A stretch of DNA of 64,000 bases from Phycisphaerales bacterium (GTDB taxonomy: Bacteria; Planctomycetota; Phycisphaerae; UBA1845): NCBI GenBank assembly GCA_020852275.1, contig JADZBE010000030.1, forward strand, positions 1 through 64,000, in the 5' to 3' direction. This document shows positions 41,860 through 51,865 of the stretch, one piece after another. Numbering within the stretch: the stretch's first letter is position 1; every line of letters starts with the position of its first letter. The notes under the pieces are model-generated. The model was given only the letters and a program-made list of their open reading frames with translations. It did no database searches and was not told where the DNA came from. The position numbers and the translations under genes are program-made.

Positions 41860-42999
41860 CTAGTCCTTCAGTCCGCGCGCGATGACGAGTCTGTGGATCT
41901 CGCTCGTCCCTTCGTACAGTTCCGTGATGCGCGCGTCGCGGAGGAATCGCTCCACGGGGTAGTCCTCGGTGTAGCCGTAGCCGCCGAAGATCTGGACCGC
42001 GTGGTTGCCGCAGAGGTTGCTCGTCTCGGACGCGTACAGCTTGGCCATCGCGGCGGTCTGGCCGTACTCGCGCTTCTGGTCTTTCAGCCACGCGGCCTTG
42101 TAGGTCAGCAGCCGCGAAGCTTCGATGCGCGTGGCCATGTCGGCGATCTTGTTCTGGATGGCCTGAAACTTGCCGATGGGCTGGTTGAACTGCTCGCGCG
42201 TCTGCGCGTAGCGCGTGGCTTCATACAGGCAGGCCTGCGAGATGCCCAGCGCCTGCGCGGCGATGCCGATGCGCCCGCCGTCGAGCGTGGCAAGCGCGAC
42301 GCGCATGCCCCGGCCCTGCTCGCCGAGCAGCGCCTCCTTCGGCACAACCGCGTCTTCAAACACGAACTCCGCCGTTGAGGAACAGCGGATGCCGAGCTTC
42401 TTTTCCAGCTTGGCGATGCGCACGCCGGGCGTGGAGGTCTCGACGATGAACGCGGACAGGCGGCGCTTCGGCTCGTCCGGGTTCGTCACCGCGATGAGCA
42501 CCATGATGCCGGCCTCGCGCCCGTTGGTGACGAAGATCTTGTTGCCGCTGAGGTGCCAGCCGTCGCTTTTGAGGACGGCCATGCAGCTCGCAGCGCCGGC
42601 GTCGGAGCCGCTGCCCGGCTCGGTGAGCGAGAGGCAGCCGATCATTTCGCCGCTGGCGAGTTTCGGGAGATACTTCTTCTTCTGTGCGTCGCTGCCGAAC
42701 GTCTGGACGGGATCGACGCACAGCGAGTTGTGCGCGGAGAGGTACACACCCACGCCGCCGTCGGCCTTGGAGACTTCCTCGACCACCATCGTGGAGGCGA
42801 GGCAGCCCATGCCCGCGCCGCCGTACTCCTCGGGAATGGCGATGCCCAGAAGCCCCATCGCCGCGATCTGCTCGCGCAAGCCGTCGCCCAACTCGCAGGT
42901 CTTGTCGCGCTTCGCAGCGCCGGGCGCCACCTCCTTGAGCGCGAAGGTGCGGACCTGTTCCTGGAGCATTTTCAGATCGTCAGTGAGATCGTAGATCAT
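41860..42999 (-). CDS. Acyl-CoA dehydrogenase
   Basis: A 379-residue flavoprotein that introduces the alpha-beta double bond into acyl-CoA, passing electrons to ETF. Signatures are LTEPGSGSDAGAASCMAV (FAD/substrate loop), LTYKAAWLKD, NHAVQIFGGYGYTEDYPVER, and the catalytic base Glu363 in LYEGTSEIHRLVIAR. Length is standard for the family (about 380). The start ATG 42999 is directly preceded by a short tandem repeat array (43009-43076) rather than a ribosome site. A second acyl-CoA dehydrogenase lies upstream (43589-44731), so the two were probably one operon before the insertion between them. Confidence 0.92.
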   Translation of the reverse strand: MIYDLTDDLKMLQEQVRTFALKEVAPGAAKRDKTCELGDGLREQIAAMGLLGIAIPEEYGGAGMGCLASTMVVEEVSKADGGVGVYLSAHNSLCVDPVQTFGSDAQKKKYLPKLASGEMIGCLSLTEPGSGSDAGAASCMAVLKSDGWHLSGNKIFVTNGREAGIMVLIAVTNPDEPKRRLSAFIVETSTPGVRIAKLEKKLGIRCSSTAEFVFEDAVVPKEALLGEQGRGMRVALATLDGGRIGIAAQALGISQACLYEATRYAQTREQFNQPIGKFQAIQNKIADMATRIEASRLLTYKAAWLKDQKREYGQTAAMAKLYASETSNLCGNHAVQIFGGYGYTEDYPVERFLRDARITELYEGTSEIHRLVIARGLKD

Positions 43000-43008
43000 G
43001 GCTGGGTC

Positions 43009-43586
43009 TCGGGTATCGGGTACTCGGGTACTCGGGTACTCGGGTACTCGGGTACTCGGGTACTCGGGTATCGGGTTCTATGCGCTTGCGACTATGCGGT
43101 GCGGGCGTTCTCCTTCAGTGACACCATCAATCTTCTGAGCATTCGGCCCAGGCGTTCACAAAGTTCAAAGCCTATTTTCGCGTCAGGTTCATCCAACATC
43201 GAAAGACGGACGGCGATGTCAAACTGTGTTTCAAGCTCCAGCAGCGATCCATTGGCAATGGAGAGATGGCGGAGATATTCGGGTCGATGCGTCCGACCAT
43301 AACCTTCCGCAATGTTTGAGGGAATCGAGACTGCGCCCCTCCTCATCTGCGATGTCAGCCCAAAACGCTCCGTATCCGGGAACATCTTCGTGACCTCGTA
43401 AACCAGCACAACCAGTTCCATGGCGATCTGCCAAACCTCCAAGTCTCGATAGCTCTTCAGCGCCACGCGACTCATCCCCCTGCAGGACCGTCCATCAATC
43501 CCGGGCTCACGAATCACTGTCTTCCCGATTGCCGATACCCCAGTTTCCGATACCCATGTACCCGAGTACCCGATCCCCGATCCCCG
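43009..43586. mobile_element. S23 insertion flanked by inverted short-repeat arrays
   Basis: The left edge has TCGGGTATCGGG then six TACTCGGG units (43021-43068) and TATCGGG. The right edge (43523-43586) has the reverse complement type, CCGATACCC repeated and CCCGAGTACCCGATCCC. Between them lies one four-helix-bundle gene (43092-43475). The unit fills the gap from the stop of one acyl-CoA dehydrogenase (43589) to about 10 bp before the start of the other (42999). No transposase is present, so the mechanism is unknown. Confidence 0.6.
43092..43475 (-). CDS. Four-helix-bundle protein (S23/IVS family)
   Basis: A 127-residue four-helix-bundle protein of the 23S rRNA intervening-sequence (S23, diversity-generating avd-like) family. 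Signature phrases are YRDLEVWQIAMELVVLVYEV, ERFGLTSQMRRGAVSIPSNI followed by AEGYGR, and the LSIANGSLLELETQFDIAVR segment. The ATG at 43475 follows AGGGGG. The family was first seen in rRNA introns, and its cellular role remains unclear; stand-alone copies are frequent. Here it is carried in a repeat-flanked unit wedged between two acyl-CoA dehydrogenase genes, which suggests mobility. Confidence 0.88.
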   Translation of the reverse strand: MSRVALKSYRDLEVWQIAMELVVLVYEVTKMFPDTERFGLTSQMRRGAVSIPSNIAEGYGRTHRPEYLRHLSIANGSLLELETQFDIAVRLSMLDEPDAKIGFELCERLGRMLRRLMVSLKENARTA

Positions 43587-43588
43587 CT

Positions 43589-44731
43589 TCACATTCCCAA
43601 CAGCGTCCGGGCAATGATAATCCGCTGGATCTGGCTGCTGCCCTCGCCGATTTCGCACAGCTTGGCGTCGCGCATCAGACGCTCGACCGGAACCTCCTTG
43701 GTATAACCGTACCCGCCGTGGATCTGGATGGCCGAGAGGCACGCCTTCGTCGCCATCTCGCTGGTGAACAGCTTGGCGATCGAAATGTCCGTGTTGCAGG
43801 ACTGGCCCGCGTCGGACAGGATCGCCGCCTTGCGCGTCAGGAGCCGCCCGGCCTCGATGTCCACGGCCATGTCCGCGAGCATGAACTGGATCGACTGGTG
43901 GTCGAAGATGGGCTTGCCGAAGGCGTGTCGCTGCCGGCTGTAGGCGAGCGCCTCCTCGAGGGCGCCGCGCGCCAGACCGACGGAGATGGCCGAGATGGTG
44001 ATCCGCCCGCGCTCCAGCGTCTTCATCGCGTCGCGGAAACCGCCGTGAAGCTCGCCGCAAAGGTTCTTTTTCGGGATGCGGCAGTGGTCGAACGTCAGGC
44101 CCACCGTGTCCGACGCCCTCATGCCCATCTTGTCTTCCTTGGGTCCGATGATGAAGCCGGGCGTATCGCGCTCCACGATGAAGGCGCTGATGCCGTTCTT
44201 GCCGCCTTCCGGCTTGGTCTTGGCCGTGACGACGAACACGCGCGCGTAGTGCCCATTGGTGATGAACTGCTTGGCGCCGTTGAGCACCCAGGCGTCGCCG
44301 TCCTCGACCGCGGTGGTGGTCATGGCGGCGGAGTCGCTGCCGCAGCCCGGCTCAGTCAAGGCCCAGGCGCCGAGGTATTCGCCCCGCGCCAGGGGCGGCA
44401 GGTACTTGGCTTTCTGCTCGTCGCCGGCGCCGATGAGCAGATGCGCCAGGCACAGCGAGTTGTGCGCGTCGAGCATCAGCGCGGTGGCGCCGCAGTGGCG
44501 GGCGAATTCCTCCATGATGACCGTGGCTCCGAGGTCGCCCAGCCCCGTGCCGCCGTACTTTTCCGGCACAAAGATGCCGAGAAAGCCGGTCTCACCCAGT
44601 TTGCGGATGAGGTCGCGCGGGATGTCGGCGTCGCGGTCCCAGTGGCGCGCGTACGGCGCGACGTGCTCGGCGGCGAACTTGCCCGCAAGGTCCTTCAATG
44701 CGACGAGGTCGTCGGGTAGATCGAAATCCAT
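43589..44731 (-). CDS. Acyl-CoA dehydrogenase
   Basis: A 380-residue acyl-CoA dehydrogenase, a paralogue of the one at 41860-42999. Features are [54 protein letters not shown] (with [14 protein letters not shown]), and [20 protein letters not shown], which contains the catalytic Glu of the EGxSQIQ motif. ATG 44731 ([19 protein letters not shown]) is the family start; an in-frame extension to 44812 is not conserved. Two paralogues in series suggest different chain-length or branched-chain substrates. The repeat-flanked S23 unit begins immediately after its stop. Confidence 0.92.
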   Translation of the reverse strand: MDFDLPDDLVALKDLAGKFAAEHVAPYARHWDRDADIPRDLIRKLGETGFLGIFVPEKYGGTGLGDLGATVIMEEFARHCGATALMLDAHNSLCLAHLLIGAGDEQKAKYLPPLARGEYLGAWALTEPGCGSDSAAMTTTAVEDGDAWVLNGAKQFITNGHYARVFVVTAKTKPEGGKNGISAFIVERDTPGFIIGPKEDKMGMRASDTVGLTFDHCRIPKKNLCGELHGGFRDAMKTLERGRITISAISVGLARGALEEALAYSRQRHAFGKPIFDHQSIQFMLADMAVDIEAGRLLTRKAAILSDAGQSCNTDISIAKLFTSEMATKACLSAIQIHGGYGYTKEVPVERLMRDAKLCEIGEGSSQIQRIIIARTLLGM

Positions 44732-45144
44732 GCTGCACAATCCTGGTTGAAAACGCCCATGCTCGGTCCGCGATACGCTCCGGCCTGACGCGCCCCTCAA
44801 CTTTCCGAGCAATCGCCGTGCCGCATCGACAGGGTCGAGAGCCGCCGGAAGGCGCAGGCCGCATGGTAGTCGAATCCCGCGCGCCAGGAAACGCGACTTG
44901 GTTGGGCCCGCAACGGGATGGAGAACGAGGCAAGCTGGAAAACGGCTTCGGCAGGCACCGCGGTGGGTGTTGTGGCGTTGGATGGCTTGGCGTTGGATGG
45001 CATGGCTTCACGCGCAGCGGGTAGCCATGCCGACCCGCAACCGGGGAACCACTTGCGCACGCCGAGTACGGCGAAGGCGTGCCACCCGAGGGGTCCGAGT
45101 CCCTGGGCTACCCGTCGGGTTCGCGATACCGTGCTGGCGGGTCG
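44732..45144. repeat. Intergenic repeats between acyl-CoA dehydrogenase and ABC ATPase
   Basis: No gene was recognised. GGCTTGGCGTTGGATGG is tandemly repeated at about 44970-45002. GCACGCCGAGTACGGCGAAG followed by GCGTGCCACCCGAGG (45057-45092) is a member of the family at 58862-58960. The stretch converges on the ABC ATPase gene's stop. Confidence 0.55.
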
Positions 45145-46293
<1,149 letters not shown>

Positions 46294-46972
46294 GACGCAG
46301 GCAGTATCCGCGAATTGCGGTCGGGAACAAGCGCGTTGCAGGGGTCCTGGCGGACCCTCTGGTTGAATCCCGCGCGACTCCTCAGGGGCAGGGCTTTACG
46401 GAAGCGCCGCGGCCTTGCACGATGTTCCGTACACGCTGCGCCGTGAGATCAGCATCAGGGAGGCGGTGTTCGTGCTGACGCCCGGCGGTCGAGTGGGTGG
46501 ATCCGCAGAGGACGCGGAGTGCGCAGAGGGGGAGCCGCAGGCAACCTTCGCGCGTTGGGGAAATCGGATGCCGGCGGCGCCGAGGGCGCACGAGTCTGAA
46601 AGGTATGGTCGTCGTATCTCCGTATCTCTGCGGTCCTCCGCGTTCTCTGCGGATAATTAGGAGGTCCTTCAGCGAGCGAAGGGATCGAAACAGGAGATTT
46701 CGCGCGGCAGCGGAGTTGTCCACAGATTACGCGGCTTGCGCAGATGAAATGCAGGGGAGCATTGGACACAGGGTATGAAGCGAATGGTAGGAGTTACGCC
46801 GGGTTCTTGGCTTGAAAAGCAGGGGCTTTCTTGTTCGCACTGACCTGCGCTGGCTGCGGATGAAAATGTACGGCACGCGGGCAACGGAGTCGCAACAAGC
46901 ACCTCGGTTTGCCGAGCTGCGGATTCCTCCGCCCTTTGGCGCGGACGTCTGGAGCAGCACGAGCCGCCACCC
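46294..46972. repeat. Intergenic region with CCGCAGAGGACGC repeats
   Basis: About 680 bp without a recognised gene. GATCCGCAGAGGACGCGGAG followed by TGCGCAGAGG (46500) and the facing copy TCTCTGCGGATAATTAGGA (46650), with TCTCTGCGGTCCTCCGCG (46621), form an inverted pair. The family recurs at 49637-49975. Confidence 0.65.
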
Positions 46973-47653
46973 ATGAACCAACTCGGGCACGTCTCCAACA
47001 CGCTGTGGGCACGGCGGCTGAAGCGCCCGTTCGATCTGCTGACGGCGGCGCTGCTGGCGCTCGCGCTGTCGCCGCTGCTGCTGCTGATCGCTTTGCTCAT
47101 CAAGCTCACCAGTTGCGGTCCGGTGTTCTTCGTGCAGGAGCGATCGGGGCTGCAAGGGCGCGCGTTCCGCCCGTTGAAGTTCCGCACGATGCGCGCGGAG
47201 CGCCGGCCTGACGTGAAAGAGCTTGTGCCCCTGGCGCATCCGGACATCACCGGGATCGGCCGGCGGCTGCGGCGCTTCAAGCTGGATGAACTCCCGCAGC
47301 TTCTCAACGTCATCCGGGGCGAGATGTCGCTGGTCGGCCCGCGCCCCACGCTGCCGGACCAGACGCAGCGCTACACGGAGTTCCAGCGCCAGCGGCTGCT
47401 CGTGCGTCCGGGGCTGACCGGGCTGGCGCAGGTGTACAGCAGCGCGGCGCGCCCGTGGAATGAGCGGATTCTTTACGACATTGCGTACGTGCGGCGAAGT
47501 TCGTGGGCGCTCGATTTGCAGATTCTGCTGCGCACACCGGTGACGGCCCTGCTTGGCGAGGAGCGTACGACACAAGCGTTTGAAGCGTCGAGCTTCGCGG
47601 CCTGCGTGACCGCACCGTCGGCCGCCGACATGCCGGACCCGGTGAGCGGCTGA
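46973..47653 (+). CDS. Bacterial sugar transferase (initiating phosphoglycosyltransferase)
   Basis: A 226-residue enzyme of the bacterial sugar transferase family, which moves a sugar-1-phosphate onto undecaprenyl phosphate to start exopolysaccharide or O-antigen units. One N-terminal membrane (re-entrant) helix, FDLLTAALLALALSPLLLLI, precedes the catalytic part PLKFRTMR, RFKLDELPQLLNVIRGEMSL, VGPRP and RPGLTGLAQV. It is the short monotopic type without the five-helix N-terminal domain. ATG 46973 is at the expected family start. No other polysaccharide genes are nearby. Confidence 0.9.
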   Translation: MNQLGHVSNTLWARRLKRPFDLLTAALLALALSPLLLLIALLIKLTSCGPVFFVQERSGLQGRAFRPLKFRTMRAERRPDVKELVPLAHPDITGIGRRLRRFKLDELPQLLNVIRGEMSLVGPRPTLPDQTQRYTEFQRQRLLVRPGLTGLAQVYSSAARPWNERILYDIAYVRRSSWALDLQILLRTPVTALLGEERTTQAFEASSFAACVTAPSAADMPDPVSG

Positions 47654-47689
47654 TCGGCTGCCGGGAATCGCCGCGCGGGCAGGAACCCC

Positions 47690-47760
47690 GTCCCGTCATT
47701 CCCGCGCAGGCGGGAATCCAGCATTCTGACGATGCGCCCCGGCCCCCCGCCTGCGCGGGG
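47690..47760. repeat. GTCATTCCCGCGCAGGCGGGAATCC-type dispersed repeat
   Basis: CGTCATTCCCGCGCAGGCGG then GAATCCA at 47694-47720, with the degenerate facing copy CCCCGCCTGCGCGGGGGCGAC at 47745. Further copies occur at 52255-52360 and 54740-54795. This palindromic motif is widespread in bacteria. Confidence 0.8.
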
Positions 47761-47788
47761 GCGACGGCGCGCATGCTCGGTTCCGGCG

Positions 47789-48229
47789 TCAGTACTTCTC
47801 GGACCGCGCGAGGTCGAACCCTTCGTGCTTCGGGTCCGGCGTTGCGCCGCGGAACTCCGCGCGGCAGGCGTAGCACACCGTCACCGTTCCGATCAGCAGG
47901 TAAATGACCAGATCTATCAGCACGGCCGCTCCGAGCACGCCCCAGCTCACGGCGAAGTGCGTCCGAAACGTGGCGAAGCTGATGATGGCCGCGACGACCA
48001 CGATGAGCAGACCCGCCTTCTGAGGGAAGTCCTTGCGGATGAACAGCTCGCGGCATCGGCAGATCGGGCAGGCATCCACGCGGTTTTCCGTGCGGAGGGC
48101 CTCCGTGACGTGCACGGCGTGCGGCTTGCGGCAGCGCGGGCAGATGATCGGCTCGCCGGCAACGGGCAGCGGCTCCATCTCAATCAGCGCCACGCAGCCT
48201 TCGGTTGGGCAATTGAATCGAACTTGCAT
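47789..48229 (-). CDS. Zinc-ribbon membrane protein of unknown function
   Basis: A 146-residue protein. Cys pairs at the N-terminus (FNCPTEGC and IICPRCRKPH) and then CPICRCRELFIRKD make up zinc ribbons. Two transmembrane helices follow (GLLIVVVAAIISFATF and LGAAVLIDLVIYLLIGTVTV), with CYACRAEFRG after them. This planctomycete-type layout recurs in small membrane proteins of unknown function. The start at 48229 (MQVRFNCP) gives the zinc ribbon near the N-terminus; the longer frame upstream runs through repeat DNA. Confidence 0.65.
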   Translation of the reverse strand: MQVRFNCPTEGCVALIEMEPLPVAGEPIICPRCRKPHAVHVTEALRTENRVDACPICRCRELFIRKDFPQKAGLLIVVVAAIISFATFRTHFAVSWGVLGAAVLIDLVIYLLIGTVTVCYACRAEFRGATPDPKHEGFDLARSEKY

Positions 48230-48261
48230 GCAGTGACAACGTGCCTCCTCGGAATCGAATC

Positions 48262-48480
48262 GTATCAGAGCCGCGACCGTGAGGGAGCGACCCATGCGGC
48301 AGCGATCGCGGGGACGCCTGATGCACATCTTCTCCCTGGTAGGGATGCGCATCCCCGCGCCTGGGAGCACGCTTCTCAGTCTTGCGGTCCGCTGCCCGAC
48401 GGTCGCGGCTCCGTGTGCCGACTTTCCAACCGCGTTGGGATTCCATGGCGGCCGCTCCCTTACGTCGCGGCTCTGCCATG
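48262..48480. repeat. Inverted pair of GAGCCGCGACCGTGAGGGAGCG repeats
   Basis: GAGCCGCGACCGTGAGGGAG (48270) faces CGCTCCCTTACGTCGCGGCTC (48454). Partial copies lie between. The unit separates the zinc-ribbon gene from the DUF1573 gene. Confidence 0.7.
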
Positions 48481-48503
48481 CGCGGCTGCCGCGCCACCAT
48501 CCC

Positions 48504-49586
48504 TCATGGCTGCGGCTCGGCATCCACCTGCGACGGCGCCTTGGCGAGGAACGGCAGCTTGAGCACCGGCTCCTCCGCGTCGTCCGTCTCGATGGTGATG
48601 ACATGCCCCGGCTCGGCCGGCGTGTACCCGATCGGCATGACGACGCGGATCAAGTACTCGCGGCCTTCCTTCTTCTCAACGACGTCGGCCCGGAGGCGCG
48701 GGTCGTCGCAGGTCACCTTTCGAACCCGAACCGGCGCAAGTCCGTTGTTGATGAAACGCACCTCGCGCAGGGCGAACGCCGGATTCGCCACCAGCGGGAA
48801 CGGTCGCAGCTCCAGCCGGGGCGGCACGTAGGCGGTGCAATTGACGTTGACCAGCGGCTGCTCCTTCACCCCCGTTTTGATCTGAACCCGCGCTTCGTTG
48901 AGATACGCCTTGTACGGCGGGGAGGCCTGCACGCGCAGCAGCCACTCCTTTCCAGCCGCGGTTTCATCGAGGGAGAACGAGAAGCAGCCGACCTGCGCGG
49001 GCGAGGCGAGTTCCAGCGTGACGGGCTTGTCGGTGCGGTTGGTGAGCTTGATTTCCTTCTCGACGGTCTCATCCTTGCCGACGCGAAGAAAGCCGGCGCC
49101 AACGGGCGATCGCTCAATGTATTCGCGCAGCAGGCCGCGGAACTTAAGCTCGACTTCGGGGTCGCCCGGCACGTTGGTGACGAGCGTGATCCGCTGGTTG
49201 ATCTTGCCGTACACGTGGGCACTGGAATCGAGCTGCACGAGCACTTCGCCGGTCTTGCCCGGCTCGATGCGCCGGTCCAGCCGCGTGACCTGCACGCACG
49301 GGCAATGCGTCACCGCGTCGAGAATCTCCAGCTCACCGTCGCCCGCGTTGAGAATCTTGAAGCCGTGCGCCACCTTGTCGTTGATCCAAACGTCGCCGAA
49401 GTCGTGCCCGTTGTTCTGGACCCTGGCGATCGGCACGCCCGCCATGCACGCACTCGCCGCGCTGAAGAAGGCCGCCAGGACCGCCGAAGCGGCGATCTTT
49501 GAGTCTCCACAGCGCAGCGCCGCACCCCTGTTCCACCGAAGGGCAGTGGGCCAATCCAGGGAACTCGATATCACATAGGTTCGCAT
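48504..49586 (-). CDS. DUF1573 domain exported protein
   Basis: A 360-residue exported protein. The signal sequence is AASAVLAAFFSAASACMAG, with a long polar n-region. A DUF1573 domain follows (about residues 65-150: HDFGDVWINDKVAHGFKILN, AVTHCPCVQVTRLDRRIEPG, GEVLVQLDSSAHVYG), the standard Cys-x-Cys-containing family pattern. Further Ig-like strands run to the C-terminus. DUF1573 proteins are common in planctomycetes and Bacteroidetes, and the function is unknown. ATG 49586 or the in-frame ATG 49610 may be used; I chose the nearer one. Confidence 0.72.
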   Translation of the reverse strand: MRTYVISSSLDWPTALRWNRGAALRCGDSKIAASAVLAAFFSAASACMAGVPIARVQNNGHDFGDVWINDKVAHGFKILNAGDGELEILDAVTHCPCVQVTRLDRRIEPGKTGEVLVQLDSSAHVYGKINQRITLVTNVPGDPEVELKFRGLLREYIERSPVGAGFLRVGKDETVEKEIKLTNRTDKPVTLELASPAQVGCFSFSLDETAAGKEWLLRVQASPPYKAYLNEARVQIKTGVKEQPLVNVNCTAYVPPRLELRPFPLVANPAFALREVRFINNGLAPVRVRKVTCDDPRLRADVVEKKEGREYLIRVVMPIGYTPAEPGHVITIETDDAEEPVLKLPFLAKAPSQVDAEPQP

Positions 49587-49968
49587 TCGTTCGCCCTTGA
49601 CTTTCCGCATGGAGTTTCACGCACTGGAAGAAGGTGATCCGCGCAGCACGCAGAGGAGTGCAGAGAAAAAACAACACGGATTCCAAGATCTCAAGCCACT
49701 CCGACGCACTCCTCGACGACCGAGACTGCGGTTAATGCAACCTCGCACTGCATCTGCGAAATCTGCGAAATCTGCGGATACTTCCTACTCGACGAAGACG
49801 CATGAATCCGCAGAGGACGCAGACGGACGCAGAGAAGCGAGATTACGGGTTCCAAGATTTCACGCCGGCTCCCCTGCATTCCCCGTCGCCCAAACATGCA
49901 GTCACGGGAACACGGCATTCCATCTGCGCTCTCTGCGTCCTCCGCGGATCACCTCTCTGTTGCCCCCG
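49587..49968. repeat. GCAGAGGACGCAGA repeats between DUF1573 and RidA genes
   Basis: 382 bp carrying CGCAGAGGAGTGCAGAG (about 49650), TCTGCGAAATCTGCGAAATC (49754), ATCCGCAGAGGACGCAGAC (49805) and the facing TCTGCGTCCTCCGCGGATC (49935). The family is shared with 46500-46660. No gene was recognised. Confidence 0.65.
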
Positions 49969-50430
49969 TCACGAGCCGACCTCGACGATGAGATCCACCT
50001 CGACCGCCGCGTTCAGCGGCAGCTCGGCCACGCCGACGGCCGCGCGGGCGTGGCGACCCGCATCGCCGAAGATTTCGACGAGCAGGTCGCTGGCGCCGTT
50101 GGCAACCTTGGGTTGTTCGGTGAAGCCCGCCGCGCTGCTTACAAACACGCCGACCTTGACCACGCGCGAAATCCGGTCGATCCCGCCCGCCGCCTGCGCC
50201 GCGGCCGCGACGGCGTTGAGCATCGCCGTCCGCGCGCCCGCCGCCGCCCGCGCCACGTCCGCGTCCACCGGAACCTTCCCCGTGCACGTCAGCTTGCCGT
50301 TTTCAAACGGAAGCTGTCCCGACGTGTAGATCGCATTCCCCGTGCGCACCGCAGGGACATAGTTCGCAACCGGTGCGGCCACCGCCGGCAGCGTGATCCC
50401 CAGTTGCGCAAGTTTTTCGCCGGCTTTCAA
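49969..50430 (-). CDS. RidA family (YjgF/enamine deaminase-like) protein
   Basis: A 153-residue RidA-like protein. RidA hydrolyses reactive enamines/imines made by PLP enzymes. Family signatures seen are the YVPAVRTGNAIYTSGQLPFE core, ARTAMLNAVAAAAQAAGGID, and VEIFGDAGRHARAAVGVAEL then PLNAAVEVDL. This longer group (about 150 residues, not 128) lacks some RidA catalytic context, so enamine deaminase activity is not certain. Its ATG overlaps the scpA stop by four bases (ATGA at 50427-50430), so it is translated together with scpA. Confidence 0.85.
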   Translation of the reverse strand: MKAGEKLAQLGITLPAVAAPVANYVPAVRTGNAIYTSGQLPFENGKLTCTGKVPVDADVARAAAGARTAMLNAVAAAAQAAGGIDRISRVVKVGVFVSSAAGFTEQPKVANGASDLLVEIFGDAGRHARAAVGVAELPLNAAVEVDLIVEVGS

Positions 50431-51557
50431 GGTCGTTCCTCCGAGATCGTGGGCTGCTCGTGTTCGGTCGAAGGGTTCCGTGCCGGAGCCCCATCATCGC
50501 GGTCAAGGGCGGATCCCGTAACATCGCTCCTCGCGGCCGGCGCAGGCGCGCCGAGGTCATCAAGGTCCGCGGTGCTGATCCTCAATACGCCCGCGGTCGC
50601 CTCCCCGTCCCAATCCGTCATGGGTTCCTTCGACTCCGGGAGCCGAAACGACTCGTCAAGCTCGTCTTCCAAAGGCGGTTCGTCGTCATCCATCAGCCCG
50701 ACTGCTTCAGACTCGTCGAGCTGCCCACGGCTGTCCGGGATCCCCTTCCCCCATTCCGCAGGCCGAATCACCGCAACCGAGGCTTCATCGCTTGCATCCC
50801 CGTGCGCGTGCGCCTCCATCGCACCGTAGATCGGCGTGGCGTCCAGCAGGTAGAGCAGGATGCACGCCAGCGGCGCGTCCTGTTTCGCCTGCACGCGGCG
50901 CTCGCGGATCAGCTCCAGCAGCGCAAGGAACAGCCCGATCATCTCCGCCCTCACCCGCCCGGCGAAGATGTCGCTGAACGCCTGCACGCCGCCCGCGCGC
51001 TCGAGCGAATCGAGGATGTCCTCGGCATATAGCGCGATCGGCGTGTCATCCACGGCCACCTGGTGAAACGCTTCGCCCTGCCCCGTTTCGTCGAGAAGGC
51101 GCTGAAAGGCTTCCAGCAGGCGCCAGACCTCGACGTCTTCCAGATCAATCTCGCTTTCCGGCGTTTCCGGCGTGATCGGCTGTCGCGGGTGTTTCAGCGA
51201 CTGAATGCGCGCGGACCACTCCAGCGCCCGTGCCGCGTCCTTGTACGTCTTGTATTGCAGAAGCTGGCGGACCAGCTCCATCCGCGGGTCCACCCAATCC
51301 TCGGCGCCTTCCTCCTCCACCGGCGGGCGCGGCAGCAGCGCGCGCGACTTGATCTCCATCAGCGTCGCCGCCAGAACGAGGAACTCGCCCACGGCCTCGG
51401 GGTCGATGCGTTGCAGCAGGTTGACATAGCCGAGGTACTGCTGCGTGAGGCGTGCGATGGGGATGTCGTAGATGTCGATTTCCTCGCGGCGAATGAGGTA
51501 CAGCAGCAGGTCCATCGGACCGCTGTACACATCAAGTTGCACGCGATAATCGTCCAC
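50427..51557 (-). CDS. scpA: Segregation and condensation protein A
   Basis: A 376-residue ScpA, the kleisin subunit that bridges SMC heads for chromosome condensation. It begins DDYRVQLDVYSGPMDLLLYL, followed by IRREEIDIYDIPIARLTQQY, GEFLVLAATLMEIKSRALLP and LIRERRVQAKQDAPL. Normal ScpA is about 250-260 residues, and here a roughly 100-residue acidic, Pro-rich C-terminal tail is added (EWGKGIPDSRGQLDESEAVG onward). GTG 51557 is the best start; upstream frame is not conserved. ScpB is not in the window. RidA is coupled downstream by ATGA overlap. Confidence 0.88.
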   Translation of the reverse strand: MDDYRVQLDVYSGPMDLLLYLIRREEIDIYDIPIARLTQQYLGYVNLLQRIDPEAVGEFLVLAATLMEIKSRALLPRPPVEEEGAEDWVDPRMELVRQLLQYKTYKDAARALEWSARIQSLKHPRQPITPETPESEIDLEDVEVWRLLEAFQRLLDETGQGEAFHQVAVDDTPIALYAEDILDSLERAGGVQAFSDIFAGRVRAEMIGLFLALLELIRERRVQAKQDAPLACILLYLLDATPIYGAMEAHAHGDASDEASVAVIRPAEWGKGIPDSRGQLDESEAVGLMDDDEPPLEDELDESFRLPESKEPMTDWDGEATAGVLRISTADLDDLGAPAPAARSDVTGSALDRDDGAPARNPSTEHEQPTISEERP

Positions 51558-51865
51558 CGAAGTTCCACCCTGTCCTCGATCCCGCGGACCCGCCTCGCTC
51601 GCGGGGTGAATCTTGCTCGCCGCATACGCAGGATAGCCTCCGCGGCGCGATAACAAAAGCAACAAGCATCGCTGACTTTCGGACTCGGGCCGATCCAAGA
51701 ATCCATGCCGGCCGGCCCGCGCCGAGCCTGCCGTCCGCGAATACCCCCCGTCCCCGGTTGATGTCCTCGATTCCGGCTCGACTTGCCACCTGGGGCGGCC
51801 TACCATGAACACCGCATCCGTCGCCCGATGGGAGGCGACGAGGGACCTGAAAGGAGCACTTGAAC
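51558..51865. other. Divergent region of scpA and a small exported-protein gene
   Basis: 308 bp with no gene recognised. The open frame continuing scpA upstream shows no conserved sequence. It should contain two divergent promoters, but no convincing match was found. Confidence 0.4.

Noticed and set aside
50463..51032. Open frames opposite to scpA
   Set aside because: Antisense shadows of the acidic ScpA tail.
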